From assembly GCA_001000675.1 (NCBI GenBank), contig LCHW01000001.1, forward strand, positions 496,809 to 560,808: a stretch of 64,000 nt of DNA, read 5' to 3'. How positions within the stretch are numbered: the stretch's first letter is position 1; each line of letters opens with the position of its first letter. This DNA comes from Candidatus Wolfebacteria bacterium GW2011_GWE2_44_13 (GTDB taxonomy: Bacteria; Patescibacteria; Paceibacteria; UBA6257; UBA9933). The translations under genes and the position numbers were made by a program. Shown piece by piece: positions 44,880 to 53,254 of the stretch. The notes under the pieces were generated by a model. It was not told the origin of the DNA, did not search any database, and saw only the letters and a list, made by a program, of their open reading frames with translations.

Positions 44880-44950
44880 ATGCTTATTATTTATATACAT
44901 GGTATCAAATTTTTCCTTGTTTATGTACTATGCAGATTTATTTTTCAGTA

Positions 44951-45206
44951 TTGACAAATTATCAAATAATGGTATTGTATATTCATGTCAACGCGATGGG
45001 GCGCTTATGCGTAAGTAGTTGACTAGCAACACACAGACCCTATCCTCGGCCCGTACATAAGCGAAAGATTTTAATGGCATTCAGTATGGCGGTGTATCGC
45101 TCACCGCTGCCTGCAACACATACTGACTCCCGAGGAATGACTTTGGGCCAAAGTTATTCCTCCCCCTACTTATTTCACCGCCAGATTTTGGCGGTTTTTA
45201 TTTTTG
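44951..45206 (+). ncRNA. Standalone structured RNA with own promoter and terminator
   Basis: TTGACA (44951-44956), a 16-nt spacer and TATTGT (44973-44978) place the start near 44985. The RNA (about 220 nt) has stem 1 CGCTTATG/CATAAGCG (45002-45009, 45056-45063), which GTCAAC/GTTGAC (44987-44992, 45018-45023) crosses as a pseudoknot. Stem 2 is TCAGTATG/CATACTGA (45081-45088, 45119-45126) with inner GCGGTG/CACCGC. Stem 3 is 14 bp, GAGGAATGACTTTG with CAAAGTTATTCCTC (45132-45162). The terminator is CCGCCA/TGGCGG and T-run (45178-45206). It is not 6S, tmRNA, SRP or RNase P RNA by eye. No ORF. Confidence 0.72.
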
Positions 45207-45225
45207 TATTATTGTTGACGTAAAA

Positions 45226-45247
45226 AATCCCCCGTCTTTCAACGGAG
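45226..45247 (-). terminator. Intrinsic terminator
   Basis: CCCCCGTC-TTTCAA-CGGAGG with TTTTTT on the minus strand, after the 45263 gene. Confidence 0.75.
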
Positions 45248-45262
45248 GTCAATCTTGCAAAA

Positions 45263-45544
45263 CTAGAGTTCGTATTGCCACGGAAGATCTGCGTGAGCAG
45301 CCCCGACAGCTTGCGTTGCCGTGTAAGCCATGCCGCCACCGATTGCTGCCAGTGTCGCCTCTTTGGTATGATGTCCCGCGAGTATCAAATGTTCCGGATA
45401 TCGTGGATGCCCGTCCACTCTAGCCATTAAGCCATTAGCAAGACGATATAACTCCGAAGCATGCCATTCCCCGCCTACCCTGTGCAACACGGTAAGTTTT
45501 ACTTTGGCCTTTTTCTCATCATAGTCTATTGCGCCTAAGTCCAT
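45263..45544 (-). CDS. Hypothetical GC-rich protein under a palindrome-bearing promoter
   Basis: 93 aa from ATG 45544; GGAGA lies 5 nt upstream. Not recognised. The first half is beta-like (KKAKVKLTVLHRVGGEWHA), the second Ala/Gly-rich and may be helical (LAAIGGGMAYTATQAVGAAH). The promoter (45584-45612) is of the same type as those of the 54242 and 55751 genes. A strong terminator follows. Confidence 0.65.
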   Translation of the reverse strand: MDLGAIDYDEKKAKVKLTVLHRVGGEWHASELYRLANGLMARVDGHPRYPEHLILAGHHTKEATLAAIGGGMAYTATQAVGAAHADLPWQYEL

Positions 45545-45583
45545 AACTTCTCCTGCTCTCATTTAATTTTTCGTACTGAAAAT

Positions 45584-45612
45584 AAAATATCCCATATGGG
45601 CTATTTTGTCAA
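45584..45612 (-). promoter_or_regulatory. Promoter with palindromic operator, site A
   Basis: TTGACA (45607-45612, minus), a 17-nt spacer and TATTTT (45584-45589). The spacer is the palindrome AAATA(T)CCCATATGGGCTATTT, one mismatch from the version at site B (54630-54658). Confidence 0.7.
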
Positions 45613-45614
45613 AT

Positions 45615-45712
45615 TTATTTTTGGGGTTGCCACCCTCCTTTTGCTTCTAGGAGAGATTTAAAGGTATCTGCCCCTTTTAGCGCAAGGTATTTAGCGCGGA
45701 TAAATTTTATTA
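45615..45712 (-). pseudogene. Possible frameshifted C-terminus of the AlwI-like nuclease
   Basis: Just past the nuclease stop (TAA at 45710) another frame reads on without stop for about 33 codons (LADVIKFIRAKYLALKGADT, then FKSLLEAKGGWQPQK). The composition is protein-like: a basic amphipathic helix. A one-base shift in the nuclease gene (a sequencing error or true mutation) would join it. It could also be a chance frame. Confidence 0.4.
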
Positions 45713-47386
45713 CGTCAGCCAATTTAATGCTTTTTGTACAATTCCATCGTACCATTCTAATTCTGAGTTAGTTGTACTTGCCAACTCATTTGAATGCTCA
45801 AAAAATCGTTGAATATGTCTTGGTTCTGGCACATAATCAACATTGTGAGAATCCTCAACCATTTTAATAAATACGCTTAACGGCAATGGGACAATAGTTG
45901 AAGTTCCACCATAATAACCAATGTTCATTTTATGTAAGGCATAAAAATGAGCTATACAAGCATCGTTTATTTTTGGTGCAATAAACAAGCAATAAGCAGG
46001 CTTATTAGTTTCTCTTTTTACTTTAGCAAGATGCCTTGCTACTGGCTCCCCTTCAGTTTCGTATTGTCGCTGTCCGCTTTGCATCGTAACTTCTACCGTT
46101 AATCCAAAGTCGCCATAATCGCATGTGATGTCCGCCATATTCCCCTGTGCAGTTGACATTGGTTTTCCAAAATCGTCAAATTTTAAATTTGCTTTTATAT
46201 TGCCACCGTCTAACATTGTCATTGCTCTCCAAGTGTTCCATTCCAACATCAAAGGAGTGTCATAAAGTGAATTATCTAAAATTTGGTCAAATGTAGAATT
46301 AATCTCTTCAAACAAATGGTAATCTTTTATCGCAGTAACTTGCTCTGTAATAATTTGTTCTCTTCTATTTTCTAATTCACCAGCGAATACATCTTTTAAT
46401 TGTTGCAAGGTTAACGTTTTATTTACATCAATTTGAGGAAATTCTGTTCTTATTTTTTGCTCAAGCAATGATCGATTATCGCTTAATAAACTAGGGGCTG
46501 CTGCATTTCCAAGATAAGCTACATATTGTATTTCATCATCTATAAAGCAAGGCTCTCTATCAGTATGCTGTAAAAAGTAATCTACTTCTTGTATTTTTTC
46601 AGGAACAATTGAAATTGACTTCCCAATGTGTGAAATATTGACTAATCCCGTTACTCGAATATACCTAACACAGGCATCAGCATAATCTCGCAGATTACTT
46701 GCTTTTGTTTTTAAGAATTTTTCAATAGAAGCATCGTCTGTTTGTCTTGTCTTAGTTTTACCCGAAACAATATCGCAACCATAGATTTGTCTTAGTTCTG
46801 CGTCTAAATATTCTGACTTAAATTTTTTAGAATTTCCTTGATATTGTGCTTTTGCAATTCGAAAATTTTCAATTTTTAAAACAATATTATCAAATTGATG
46901 ATAGTCGACTAATTGCAAACCAAAGATCATTAGCTCATCAAATTTAAGCGAGCCAAAATGACGGATTAAACGAAATAATTCAAGATAAGGTTTTATCAAA
47001 AAGTCGGCAGAATTTTTCGAAGGCTCATGATAGGGCGATGGAACTTGAAACTTTAGTAACTGCCTTAAGAAAATTTCCTCTTTTCGTCTTGATGTAACTA
47101 ATTCTAAACCTGCCGGCGTTAAGCTCACAGTAGGAGATAAAGTTACGAATCCAAGTGATTTTGGTGCTCTGTTAATTCTATCTCTTGCACTAAATGCAGG
47201 ATCATTCGCCCCTTCGCCATTAAAAAAATTCTCTTGTTTTAAGAGCTCCATAAAGGCAAGTTGTGTTTCTCTGTTCCACACCTGTCCTGAAAAATGAGCA
47301 TTCAATAACTCAATTTCGGGGATCATTTTAGACGGCGTTCTCGGAGATGTTGTAACAAATATTACTTTACTATCAATCTTTGCCAT
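45710..47386 (-). CDS. AlwI-family type II restriction endonuclease
   Basis: 558 aa. The N-terminus (FVTTSPRTPSKMIPEIELLN, WNRETQLAFMELL, DPAFSARDRINRAPKSLGFV, RRKEEIFLRQLLKFQVPSPYH) is that of the AlwI family, whose founder cuts near GGATC. The catalytic region is probably MADITCDYGDFGLTVEVTMQ (residues about 400-420) of the PD-(D/E)xK type. It is 6 bp after the methylase gene, in an AT-rich pair unlike the neighbours, as expected for transferred restriction systems. A frame shift may have removed the last residues (see 45615-45712). Confidence 0.88.
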   Translation of the reverse strand: MAKIDSKVIFVTTSPRTPSKMIPEIELLNAHFSGQVWNRETQLAFMELLKQENFFNGEGANDPAFSARDRINRAPKSLGFVTLSPTVSLTPAGLELVTSRRKEEIFLRQLLKFQVPSPYHEPSKNSADFLIKPYLELFRLIRHFGSLKFDELMIFGLQLVDYHQFDNIVLKIENFRIAKAQYQGNSKKFKSEYLDAELRQIYGCDIVSGKTKTRQTDDASIEKFLKTKASNLRDYADACVRYIRVTGLVNISHIGKSISIVPEKIQEVDYFLQHTDREPCFIDDEIQYVAYLGNAAAPSLLSDNRSLLEQKIRTEFPQIDVNKTLTLQQLKDVFAGELENRREQIITEQVTAIKDYHLFEEINSTFDQILDNSLYDTPLMLEWNTWRAMTMLDGGNIKANLKFDDFGKPMSTAQGNMADITCDYGDFGLTVEVTMQSGQRQYETEGEPVARHLAKVKRETNKPAYCLFIAPKINDACIAHFYALHKMNIGYYGGTSTIVPLPLSVFIKMVEDSHNVDYVPEPRHIQRFFEHSNELASTTNSELEWYDGIVQKALNWLT

Positions 47387-47392
47387 ACATTT

Positions 47393-48301
47393 TTAATACA
47401 CTAATTTCTTACTAAATTCTAATTCAGAAAAGTTATTTTTAGCTACGTTCCCATAATTTGAAATTAAAATATGCGATGCAGTAGATTTAAACCTATTTCT
47501 AATATTTACGGAATACGATTTACCGTATTCATCTACTATCATATCTCCATAAAGTTTTTCCGTTAATGGAGTCCTACCAATCACCATCAATGCCTTACAT
47601 TTTAGATTTTTATAGGCGCTAGCTAATTCAATATGGTTTCGCTCATTAAATCCATCTTTATGCTCTATGTTCCCATAGTCAGAAAAAATACAGTCATAAG
47701 GTGGGTCTAAAAACATAAAATCATCTTCTCCCGCTATTTCAAAAATGTGTTTGTAATCTACATTATAAATTTCTGTATTTGAAAGCAATTCGCTATGATT
47801 TTTCGTAACTAATGCAGTATTCAAATTAGAATATCTACCATAAGGAACATTAAACTCTCCTTTGGAATTGTATCTGATCATTCCTGAATAAGCTGTTTTA
47901 TTTATAAAAAAATACAACAAGGCATCTGAAAATTTTTTTTCAGCCAAATCATTAAACATATCTCGAATTTGATAATATAAGACTTCATTATCATCTTTAA
48001 CTCTCAATTCAGGGGTTTTACTTTTAAGTTCTTCAAATTTTCTACGATTTAAAGTGTAAACTTTTTCTATTTGTGTAAGTTCATTTTGAATTAATTCAAA
48101 ATCTGTTTTTATGCCATTGTAAAATGATATTAATTTAGAATTAATATCATTTATCACTGCTTTTCTTGGCTCCAAATAAAAATACAAGGCACCGCCACCA
48201 AAAAAAGGTTCGATGTATTTGCCATCGAATTTTGGGATATGTTTTATAATGTGTGGAATTTCTTTTGATTTACCACCCCTATATTTAACTAATGGTTTCA
48301 T
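47393..48301 (-). CDS. DNA adenine methylase (D12 class, Dam-like)
   Basis: 302 aa. SAM motif YIEPFFGGGALYFYL near residue 30, catalytic DPPY in FMFLDPPYDC near residue 199, start KPLVKYRGGKSK with the K-x-GG motif, and the target-recognition region with FNVPYGRYSNLN. D12 enzymes of this type methylate N6 of A in GATC or a longer site; this fits a nuclease recognising GGATC. TATACT (48311-48316) lies 9 nt before the ATG. Confidence 0.94.
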   Translation of the reverse strand: MKPLVKYRGGKSKEIPHIIKHIPKFDGKYIEPFFGGGALYFYLEPRKAVINDINSKLISFYNGIKTDFELIQNELTQIEKVYTLNRRKFEELKSKTPELRVKDDNEVLYYQIRDMFNDLAEKKFSDALLYFFINKTAYSGMIRYNSKGEFNVPYGRYSNLNTALVTKNHSELLSNTEIYNVDYKHIFEIAGEDDFMFLDPPYDCIFSDYGNIEHKDGFNERNHIELASAYKNLKCKALMVIGRTPLTEKLYGDMIVDEYGKSYSVNIRNRFKSTASHILISNYGNVAKNNFSELEFSKKLVY

Positions 48302-48683
48302 GTTTATTTAAGTATACCATTTTTGAGATAATGTGGTCAGTCACCATTTATTCCACTTTCTAATTCCCCTTTCATCAACTCCTCAATCTTACCAAATTTT
48401 GACCTGTTATGTAACCAACACAAAACGAGGCCTGCGGGCCTCGTTTTTAGGTGAATTTGATGTGGGGGGGTGGATTCTTTAATGCAATACAATAGCAACT
48501 CTGAATTCTCGCCCACGTAAAGTCCGCCGGGGGCGGACCACGGGGCGAGCGAGACTAGGATAATCTGCTGTGGATAGCTTGCTTTTGCTTTCCATGGAAA
48601 TAGCTTTAGCCACCTTAAGCATTACCCACCATTGACATTAACTGCTTGCTTGGTATACTTTAAATATCACGACGAGGGCAGGT
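48302..48683. other. Gap with cassette repeat copy 1 and a small RNA
   Basis: It holds a GGTCAGTCACC motif (about 48331-48341), cassette repeat 1 (48383-48490), a degraded REP-like block (48515-48560) and the promoter and body of a small plus-strand RNA (48632-48722). Confidence 0.7.
48383..48490. repeat. Cassette repeat, copy 1
   Basis: Core: CTTACCAAATTTTGACCTG, then TTATGTAACCAACACAAAAC, a palindrome ACGAGGCC-TGC-GGGCCTCGT, T-run and GGATTCTTTAATGCAA. Similar copies at 49245-49352, 51823-51900, 53041-53150 and 54153-54192 lie between successive minus-strand genes. The palindrome can act as terminator for the upstream gene. Confidence 0.85.
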
Positions 48684-48722
48684 TCATAAGGGTTGGTCCT
48701 TATGTAATTGGCCCTCTTTTTT
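48632..48722 (+). ncRNA. Small RNA antisense to the 3' end of NYN gene 1
   Basis: TTGACA (48632-48637), 16-nt spacer and TATACT (48654-48659), start near 48666. The RNA (about 57 nt) is one hairpin, GAGGGC/GCCCTC (48674-48679, 48711-48716) with inner CATAAGG/CCTTATG, ending in TTTTTT. Its 3' half is complementary to the last codons of the NYN gene (stop 48684). A homologous promoter and hairpin lie at 53255-53324. Confidence 0.68.
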
Positions 48723-49229
48723 GTACTCCAATCTATTCCGTAGATTATTCATGAAATCTATTTTATCTACGGCAACGGAATTAAGCAGATTCGAATATGC
48801 CTCCTTATTAGGCACTAATAATTTATGCAGCTTTTTATTATTGTTTAGATACTCGACAAGACAATAGAAATCGCCATCCCCCGAAACTATTAACGCTTTC
48901 TCATAATTTATATATTCGATCATGGCATGCAAAACCATCTCGGCATCAGCGTTTCCCTTTACCTTGCCATTTGGCAACTCGAGCGTTGGCTTAAATATTA
49001 ATATATATCCAAATTTTTGTAACGCCGTATAGAGCCTCTGGTTTGTTGGCACATACCCGATAAAAATAAATGCCTTTGTTACTCCATATTTATCCTTTAA
49101 ATAAACTCTAAAACGTTCAAAATCAAGCTTCCATCCTTCGTAAACTTTTTCACCCTGCTTATCATAAACGTCATTACCAACTCCAAGATTTAAATTTTGA
49201 CTATCAATAAATGCGTAATTATTAGCCAT
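48684..49229 (-). CDS. NYN-domain (LabA/PIN-like) protein 1
   Basis: 181 aa from ATG 49229. NYN/DUF88 fold: FIDSQNLNLG with the first Asp, KGNADAEMVLHAMIE, and VSGDGDFYCLVEYL carrying the acidic DGD pair. These are metal-dependent RNase-like active sites. Genes of this family often sit in defence or mobile regions. A leaderless start is likely (TATATA 5 nt upstream). The C-terminal end overlaps a plus-strand RNA. Confidence 0.88.
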   Translation of the reverse strand: MANNYAFIDSQNLNLGVGNDVYDKQGEKVYEGWKLDFERFRVYLKDKYGVTKAFIFIGYVPTNQRLYTALQKFGYILIFKPTLELPNGKVKGNADAEMVLHAMIEYINYEKALIVSGDGDFYCLVEYLNNNKKLHKLLVPNKEAYSNLLNSVAVDKIDFMNNLRNRLEYKKEGQLHKDQPL

Positions 49230-49244
49230 ACTTTTATATATAAA

Positions 49245-49352
49245 TAATCTTACCAAATTTTGGCCTGTTATGTAACCAACACAAAACGAGGCCGTAGGGC
49301 CTCGATTTAGGGTGAAGTTGATGGGGGGGGTGAGTTCTTTAATACAATCAAA
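49245..49352. repeat. Cassette repeat, copy 2
   Basis: CTTACCAAATTTTGGCCTGT, GTAACCAACACAAAACGAGG, then CC-GTA-GGGCCTCG and AGTTCTTTAATACAA. It lies just before NYN gene 1 and after the 49400 gene. Confidence 0.85.
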
Positions 49353-49399
49353 TAACGACATTAATGGGATCAGCCACTATTAATTGTGATCCCATTAAT

Positions 49400-50221
49400 C
49401 TACCGATTTGATCCATTAATTTTTGACCCTTTCAAAAAATTACGGATAATGGCGACGTCAGCCACAATAATTACGCCCATCATAATCATTTGAGGAATTG
49501 GTGCAGGAAATCCTTTTTGGCTCAAGATAAACATCATGCAAACAATCGCTATCCCCATGGTGGCAAAAAATATCATCAGTGGAACAGCCAAAACATAGCC
49601 GAGGCTTTTTTGCTTCCAAAGTAGAATGGAAATTATTGTTGATGCTGGTAATAGCAGGGCTAAATCTAAAACTTGCACTGGGTTTACTAAAAGCCCAATA
49701 TCACTAACTCCCTGTGGCAGGCTACCAGTAATAAGTGCTCGTAGAATATCGGCTAACCATAGTAGGAAAAACAATCCACTAACAGTCATCAAGAAAATAC
49801 TTGCTGGACGATGACTGTGTCCGATTAAATTTTGCCTTATTTCTTCTTTATCAATCTGCATCATTCCGCCGATAAGAGAGTAAAAAGACAGGCCTAATAT
49901 CACTATGTATATTAAAAATAGCGGTCCAAAATGTATAAAGAAAGCGTAAAGCGCATAACAATAGACCATGTAGATAAGTATCCCCAACCAAACTAAAATG
50001 GCGCGCCAAGAACCTTTACGCATAAGATATAAACAGATCACCAGTAAGGGAAAGATTAAAAATACATTGATTAAATCCTGCCCCATTGCTTGAGATGCCC
50101 AGCTGACAGTTTCTTTTGCGTACGTACTTTTAAAGAGAATACCGGCACCACTAACAAAAAACATTAGCACTCCCGCTAAAAATGAAAGTCTTATCCAAAT
50201 TTTTGATATTTGCGTTTTCAT
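49400..50221 (-). CDS. Polytopic membrane protein
   Basis: 273 aa with about eight membrane segments (FLAGVLMFFVSGAGILF; IFPLLVICLYLM; LVWLGILIYMVYCY; LIYIVILGLSFYS; LMTVSGLFFLLWLAD; LALLLPASTIISILLW; VPLMIFFATMGIAIV; MIMMGVIIVADVAI). No known family and no charged catalytic motif. It may be an accessory cargo gene of the repeat-bounded region. Confidence 0.75.
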   Translation of the reverse strand: MKTQISKIWIRLSFLAGVLMFFVSGAGILFKSTYAKETVSWASQAMGQDLINVFLIFPLLVICLYLMRKGSWRAILVWLGILIYMVYCYALYAFFIHFGPLFLIYIVILGLSFYSLIGGMMQIDKEEIRQNLIGHSHRPASIFLMTVSGLFFLLWLADILRALITGSLPQGVSDIGLLVNPVQVLDLALLLPASTIISILLWKQKSLGYVLAVPLMIFFATMGIAIVCMMFILSQKGFPAPIPQMIMMGVIIVADVAIIRNFLKGSKINGSNR

Positions 50222-50299
50222 AATTTTAATTTTCTTTATTAAAGATAGCCAAGAAATTACTGATTAATAGTACTTCTCATAGAACATTAGATAGACTCT

Positions 50300-51055
50300 C
50301 TATATAACTACCGGCACAGGATCTCCGTTAAGCCAAGCCTGTACGAACCGCACGTGCAAGTCTGGCATCTCAGCTAACCAACCGTGATTTGCGTTCGGGA
50401 TCACAACGCATTTGGCTTGAGGCATCAATTTTGCTAGCCGAACGTTTGATGCTATCACTCCTTTTTCATGCTCTCCAGAAAGTAGCAGGACCTTGTGATT
50501 TCTTTGCTCAATACCGTCCAGCATTATTTTACCATTAGCCTGCATAAATGCTTTTATAAAGGATACCCGATTTGTCGCTCTCATATCTCGAGTAAAATTC
50601 TCCATCTCCGAATCATTAATATGTATCATTTGAGACAATCCGCGAATGACGAACTTTGTATGTAAAAAGGGGGCAATGCAGCAGGCTCCCGCCTTTATAA
50701 AAAACACTCCCGGGATAGGCGTCGCGCTCGCACCATCAATAACAGCGCTCAGAATCAAATCCGGAAATTTTGCCAGTAAATACAGGGATACTATACCGCC
50801 CAGTGAGAGCCCCACAATATGAGCTTTCCCGTTGCCGTGTTGTTTAATAATTTCCGCTATTTCTGCTCCTACCTGCTCAATCGTAGACCATTTCTCAAGA
50901 CTACTCTCCCCATGGCCAGGCAGGTCAGGGGCAAGACAATAATAATCATTGCTCATCACCTTAAAATGTTTTTGCCACATACGTCCGCTCGATCCTATTC
51001 CATGCAAAAATACAACAGTCGGCTTATTTTTATTTCCTGATTCGTGCAAGTACAT
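50300..51055 (-). CDS. Alpha/beta hydrolase
   Basis: 251 aa. FLHGIGSSGRMW (oxyanion HG), DLPGHGES, the nucleophile elbow GLSLGG (Ser near residue 94), Asp region SGEHEKG, and His in NANHGWLAE. Of the MhpC-like type: lipase, esterase or C-C hydrolase. 5 bp after a membrane-protein gene in the same direction, so the two may form an operon. Confidence 0.93.
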   Translation of the reverse strand: MYLHESGNKNKPTVVFLHGIGSSGRMWQKHFKVMSNDYYCLAPDLPGHGESSLEKWSTIEQVGAEIAEIIKQHGNGKAHIVGLSLGGIVSLYLLAKFPDLILSAVIDGASATPIPGVFFIKAGACCIAPFLHTKFVIRGLSQMIHINDSEMENFTRDMRATNRVSFIKAFMQANGKIMLDGIEQRNHKVLLLSGEHEKGVIASNVRLAKLMPQAKCVVIPNANHGWLAEMPDLHVRFVQAWLNGDPVPVVI

Positions 51056-51060
51056 AATTT

Positions 51061-51768
51061 TCAGTGCTCAATCTTTCTTTTAAAAAGTCGACTTAGTAAT
51101 ATTCCGGAGATTATTAACACTAGCCAGTTAATTGCTATGATTGCAATTTCAAATCGATATTCTCGGTGAATCCCATACAGAGACGAAATTAACATCAAGG
51201 AAGTACTGGCCAAAACAAACCCAGTTACAAATACTGCCCTTATACTTTTTTCCAATCGACTTCCGGAAAATACTAAAGCCATAAAAAGAAAGGAGAGGCT
51301 CATTAGTAAATAGCCTAAATCTTCCAAAGCGATGAATATTCCGTGCGGATTATATTGCGTAAGTATGGAAATCCCATCCGTCTCCCTGTTTAACAGACTG
51401 GGCTGAATGACGGATAGCTGGAGGAAATAATCGGCTATCAATAGCGTGGCTGAAATTAAAGCAAAGGAAAAACCAATATGGCTATATATTTTCTTTTCGT
51501 CCGAAGCAAGATAATGAATACAAACCGAAAGAGTTACGTATACGAGCAGCAATAAAATTGCGGGGTACATCCAGATATAATCACGGGGAAATCGTGAGAC
51601 GATATCTAGAAAAGGATAGGTAAAGCAATTATTCCGGCAGAAAGGTCCAGACAAGGGTGGAGTCAATATGGCGACAACAAAAGTCACCACAGTCAAAACC
51701 ACTGTTGACACGGAGGCATAAAAGCCTAATTTGTTTTGTATTATTTGTGTCGTACTTTTCCCAGTCAT
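51061..51768 (-). CDS. Polytopic membrane protein, paralog 1
   Basis: 235 aa, six membrane segments. It shares with the 52271 protein the DEKKIYSHIGFSFALI and PHGIFIALEDLGYLLMSLSF regions (in the paralog EEKRFWTHTAIVLAVI and PHSLFWDIDGLGYIFLNLAT). Unknown family; the two copies are diverged duplicates. Confidence 0.75.
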   Translation of the reverse strand: MTGKSTTQIIQNKLGFYASVSTVVLTVVTFVVAILTPPLSGPFCRNNCFTYPFLDIVSRFPRDYIWMYPAILLLLVYVTLSVCIHYLASDEKKIYSHIGFSFALISATLLIADYFLQLSVIQPSLLNRETDGISILTQYNPHGIFIALEDLGYLLMSLSFLFMALVFSGSRLEKSIRAVFVTGFVLASTSLMLISSLYGIHREYRFEIAIIAINWLVLIISGILLSRLFKRKIEH

Positions 51769-51822
51769 ACTTATTTCAACCCTATTCTATTAAAGGGGTT
51801 AGTAACCGCCCACTCATTAATC

Positions 51823-51900
51823 CCCTCAATCTTACCAAATTTCATCCATTATGTAACCAACACAAAACGAGGCCGTGGGACATCGTTTTGGGGGTGAATC
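51823..51900. repeat. Cassette repeat, copy 3
   Basis: TCAATCTTACCAAATTTCAT, TTATGTAACCAACACAAAAC, then GAGGCC-GTGG-GACATCG, a decayed palindrome. Confidence 0.8.
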
Positions 51901-52097
51901 CGACCTATATGGGTCGGGTTCACCAAATTTATCTGTCTTGTCCTAAGCTTGCCGAAGGGAATCCCTCTCGAGGAGCCGTTCGGCAAGCTCAGGGTAAACG
52001 TCCTACCTCTCCTTGGGAATGTCCCCGCGCCCCGAAGAGTGGGCTCCGGATATTTGGCAAAAATTCAGCAAAAAAAACCGAAGGGATATCCAAATAG

Positions 52098-52228
52098 GAA
52101 CTTATCAAGACATTCCACGATCTCAGCCTTGATGTTTATGAGCCGGAAGAAAAATTGACAGGAGGGGTATTCTTCCGGCAACTAATGAATTATCAGAGGA
52201 AGATGCGAAAGCATATTTTAAAATGTGA
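52098..52228 (+). pseudogene. Frame-shifted remnant of the small acidic gene
   Basis: One frame reads ELIKTFHDLSLDVYEPEEKL and another continues ELSEEDAKAYFKM with stop TGA 52226-52228. These match ELIKAFEDLDLVFEEPEEL and LSEEDVRAYFKI of the intact gene at 38456. An indel near 52160 separates the halves. No start was found. Confidence 0.8.
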
Positions 52229-52270
52229 AATCAAAGGCACCTGACCCCTTATTTGCATTGTATTTGACTA

Positions 52271-52921
52271 CTAAACACTCTTGCGTCTATCCCTAAAGAA
52301 GATCGCTAAGAACAACAAAGAACCTGGAACAGTAATCGCCCAAGGCGCTCCTAACATCAAAATTGGCACCGAAAATACTGGATAAAAATATGCAATCGAA
52401 AAGAAAGGCGTAATCAAACCGTTCGCCATGAGGGACCATCTGACCCATTTCTGTAATCCTTGTTTTTCAAAAATTGGAATTAAAAATATAGTCGCCAAAT
52501 TCAAAAATATATAACCCAATCCATCTATATCCCAAAAAAGGGAGTGTGGGGTCTGATTGAGAACACTAAGCGGACCGAGTGTGCCCTGTTGGTTTTCAAA
52601 GGTCCAAAAATATCCTGCAGGTATTACGGTGGCCAATTGCACAACATAGTTTAGCGTGCAATACACTGCATATATAACAGCGAGTACAATTGCCGTATGG
52701 GTCCAAAATCTCTTTTCTTCCGAAACCGTATGGTGGAGTGCGAGTGTAACAAGTAAAAATGGAACCGGCATCATGAGCGAGAAGCCAAATGCCATAGCTG
52801 CATTTTGCAAAGGAGTCATCAAATTTAAAATTTGCAGAGGTACGCTTGCCACATATCCGACTGCACCAATGAAGGCGGTCAAGGCTGACCAGTAGCCTAT
52901 TGTTAGTATGGTTTTTTTCAT
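52271..52921 (-). CDS. Polytopic membrane protein, paralog 2
   Basis: 216 aa, about six membrane segments (LTAFIGAVGYVASVPL; MAFGFSLMMPVPFLLVTL; AIVLAVIYAVYC; YIFLNLATIFLIPIF; ITPFFSIAYFYPVFSVPILM; GSLLFLAIFF). Related to the 51061 protein at low identity. A basic C-terminus. Unknown function. Confidence 0.75.
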   Translation of the reverse strand: MKKTILTIGYWSALTAFIGAVGYVASVPLQILNLMTPLQNAAMAFGFSLMMPVPFLLVTLALHHTVSEEKRFWTHTAIVLAVIYAVYCTLNYVVQLATVIPAGYFWTFENQQGTLGPLSVLNQTPHSLFWDIDGLGYIFLNLATIFLIPIFEKQGLQKWVRWSLMANGLITPFFSIAYFYPVFSVPILMLGAPWAITVPGSLLFLAIFFRDRRKSV

Positions 52922-53040
52922 GACATAATTATATCAAAAAAAATACATAAGACAATTATGATAAGCATAGGGCTAAAGGCATTAAAACATTAAAGTTAAT
53001 GGGGGTAGCCACTATTAATTCATCGATTCATACCCCACTC

Positions 53041-53150
53041 ATTAATCCCTAAATCTTACCAAATTTTTACCTACTATGTAACCAACACAAAACGAGGCCG
53101 TGGGGCCTCGTTTTGGGTGGATTCTTTAATGCAGCAAAATAACAACTCTG
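53041..53150. repeat. Cassette repeat, copy 4
   Basis: ATCTTACCAAATTTTTACCT, TATGTAACCAACACAAAACG, then GAGGCC-GTG-GGGCCTC, TGGATTCTTTAATGCAG and AATAACAACTCTGGATT. Confidence 0.85.
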
Positions 53151-53254
53151 GATTCCCGTTTTCACGGGAATGACAGACTTTTCTAATCTGCTGTGAATAG
53201 CTTGCTTTTGCTTTCTATGGGAATAGCTTTAGTCCCCTTAATCATTACCCACCA

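Larger units (their letters stand above)
51769..52270. other. Gap with cassette repeat copy 3 and a broken gene
   Basis: It holds cassette repeat 3 (51823-51900), a block with TCGAGGAGCCGTTCGGCAAG and similar dispersed-repeat sequence (51940-52030), a frame-shifted remnant of the small acidic gene (52098-52228) and a GGCACCTGACCCC motif (52239-52251). Confidence 0.7.

Noticed and set aside
44951..45206. 6S RNA
   Set aside because: The 5' and 3' ends do not pair, and there is no long rod with a central bubble.
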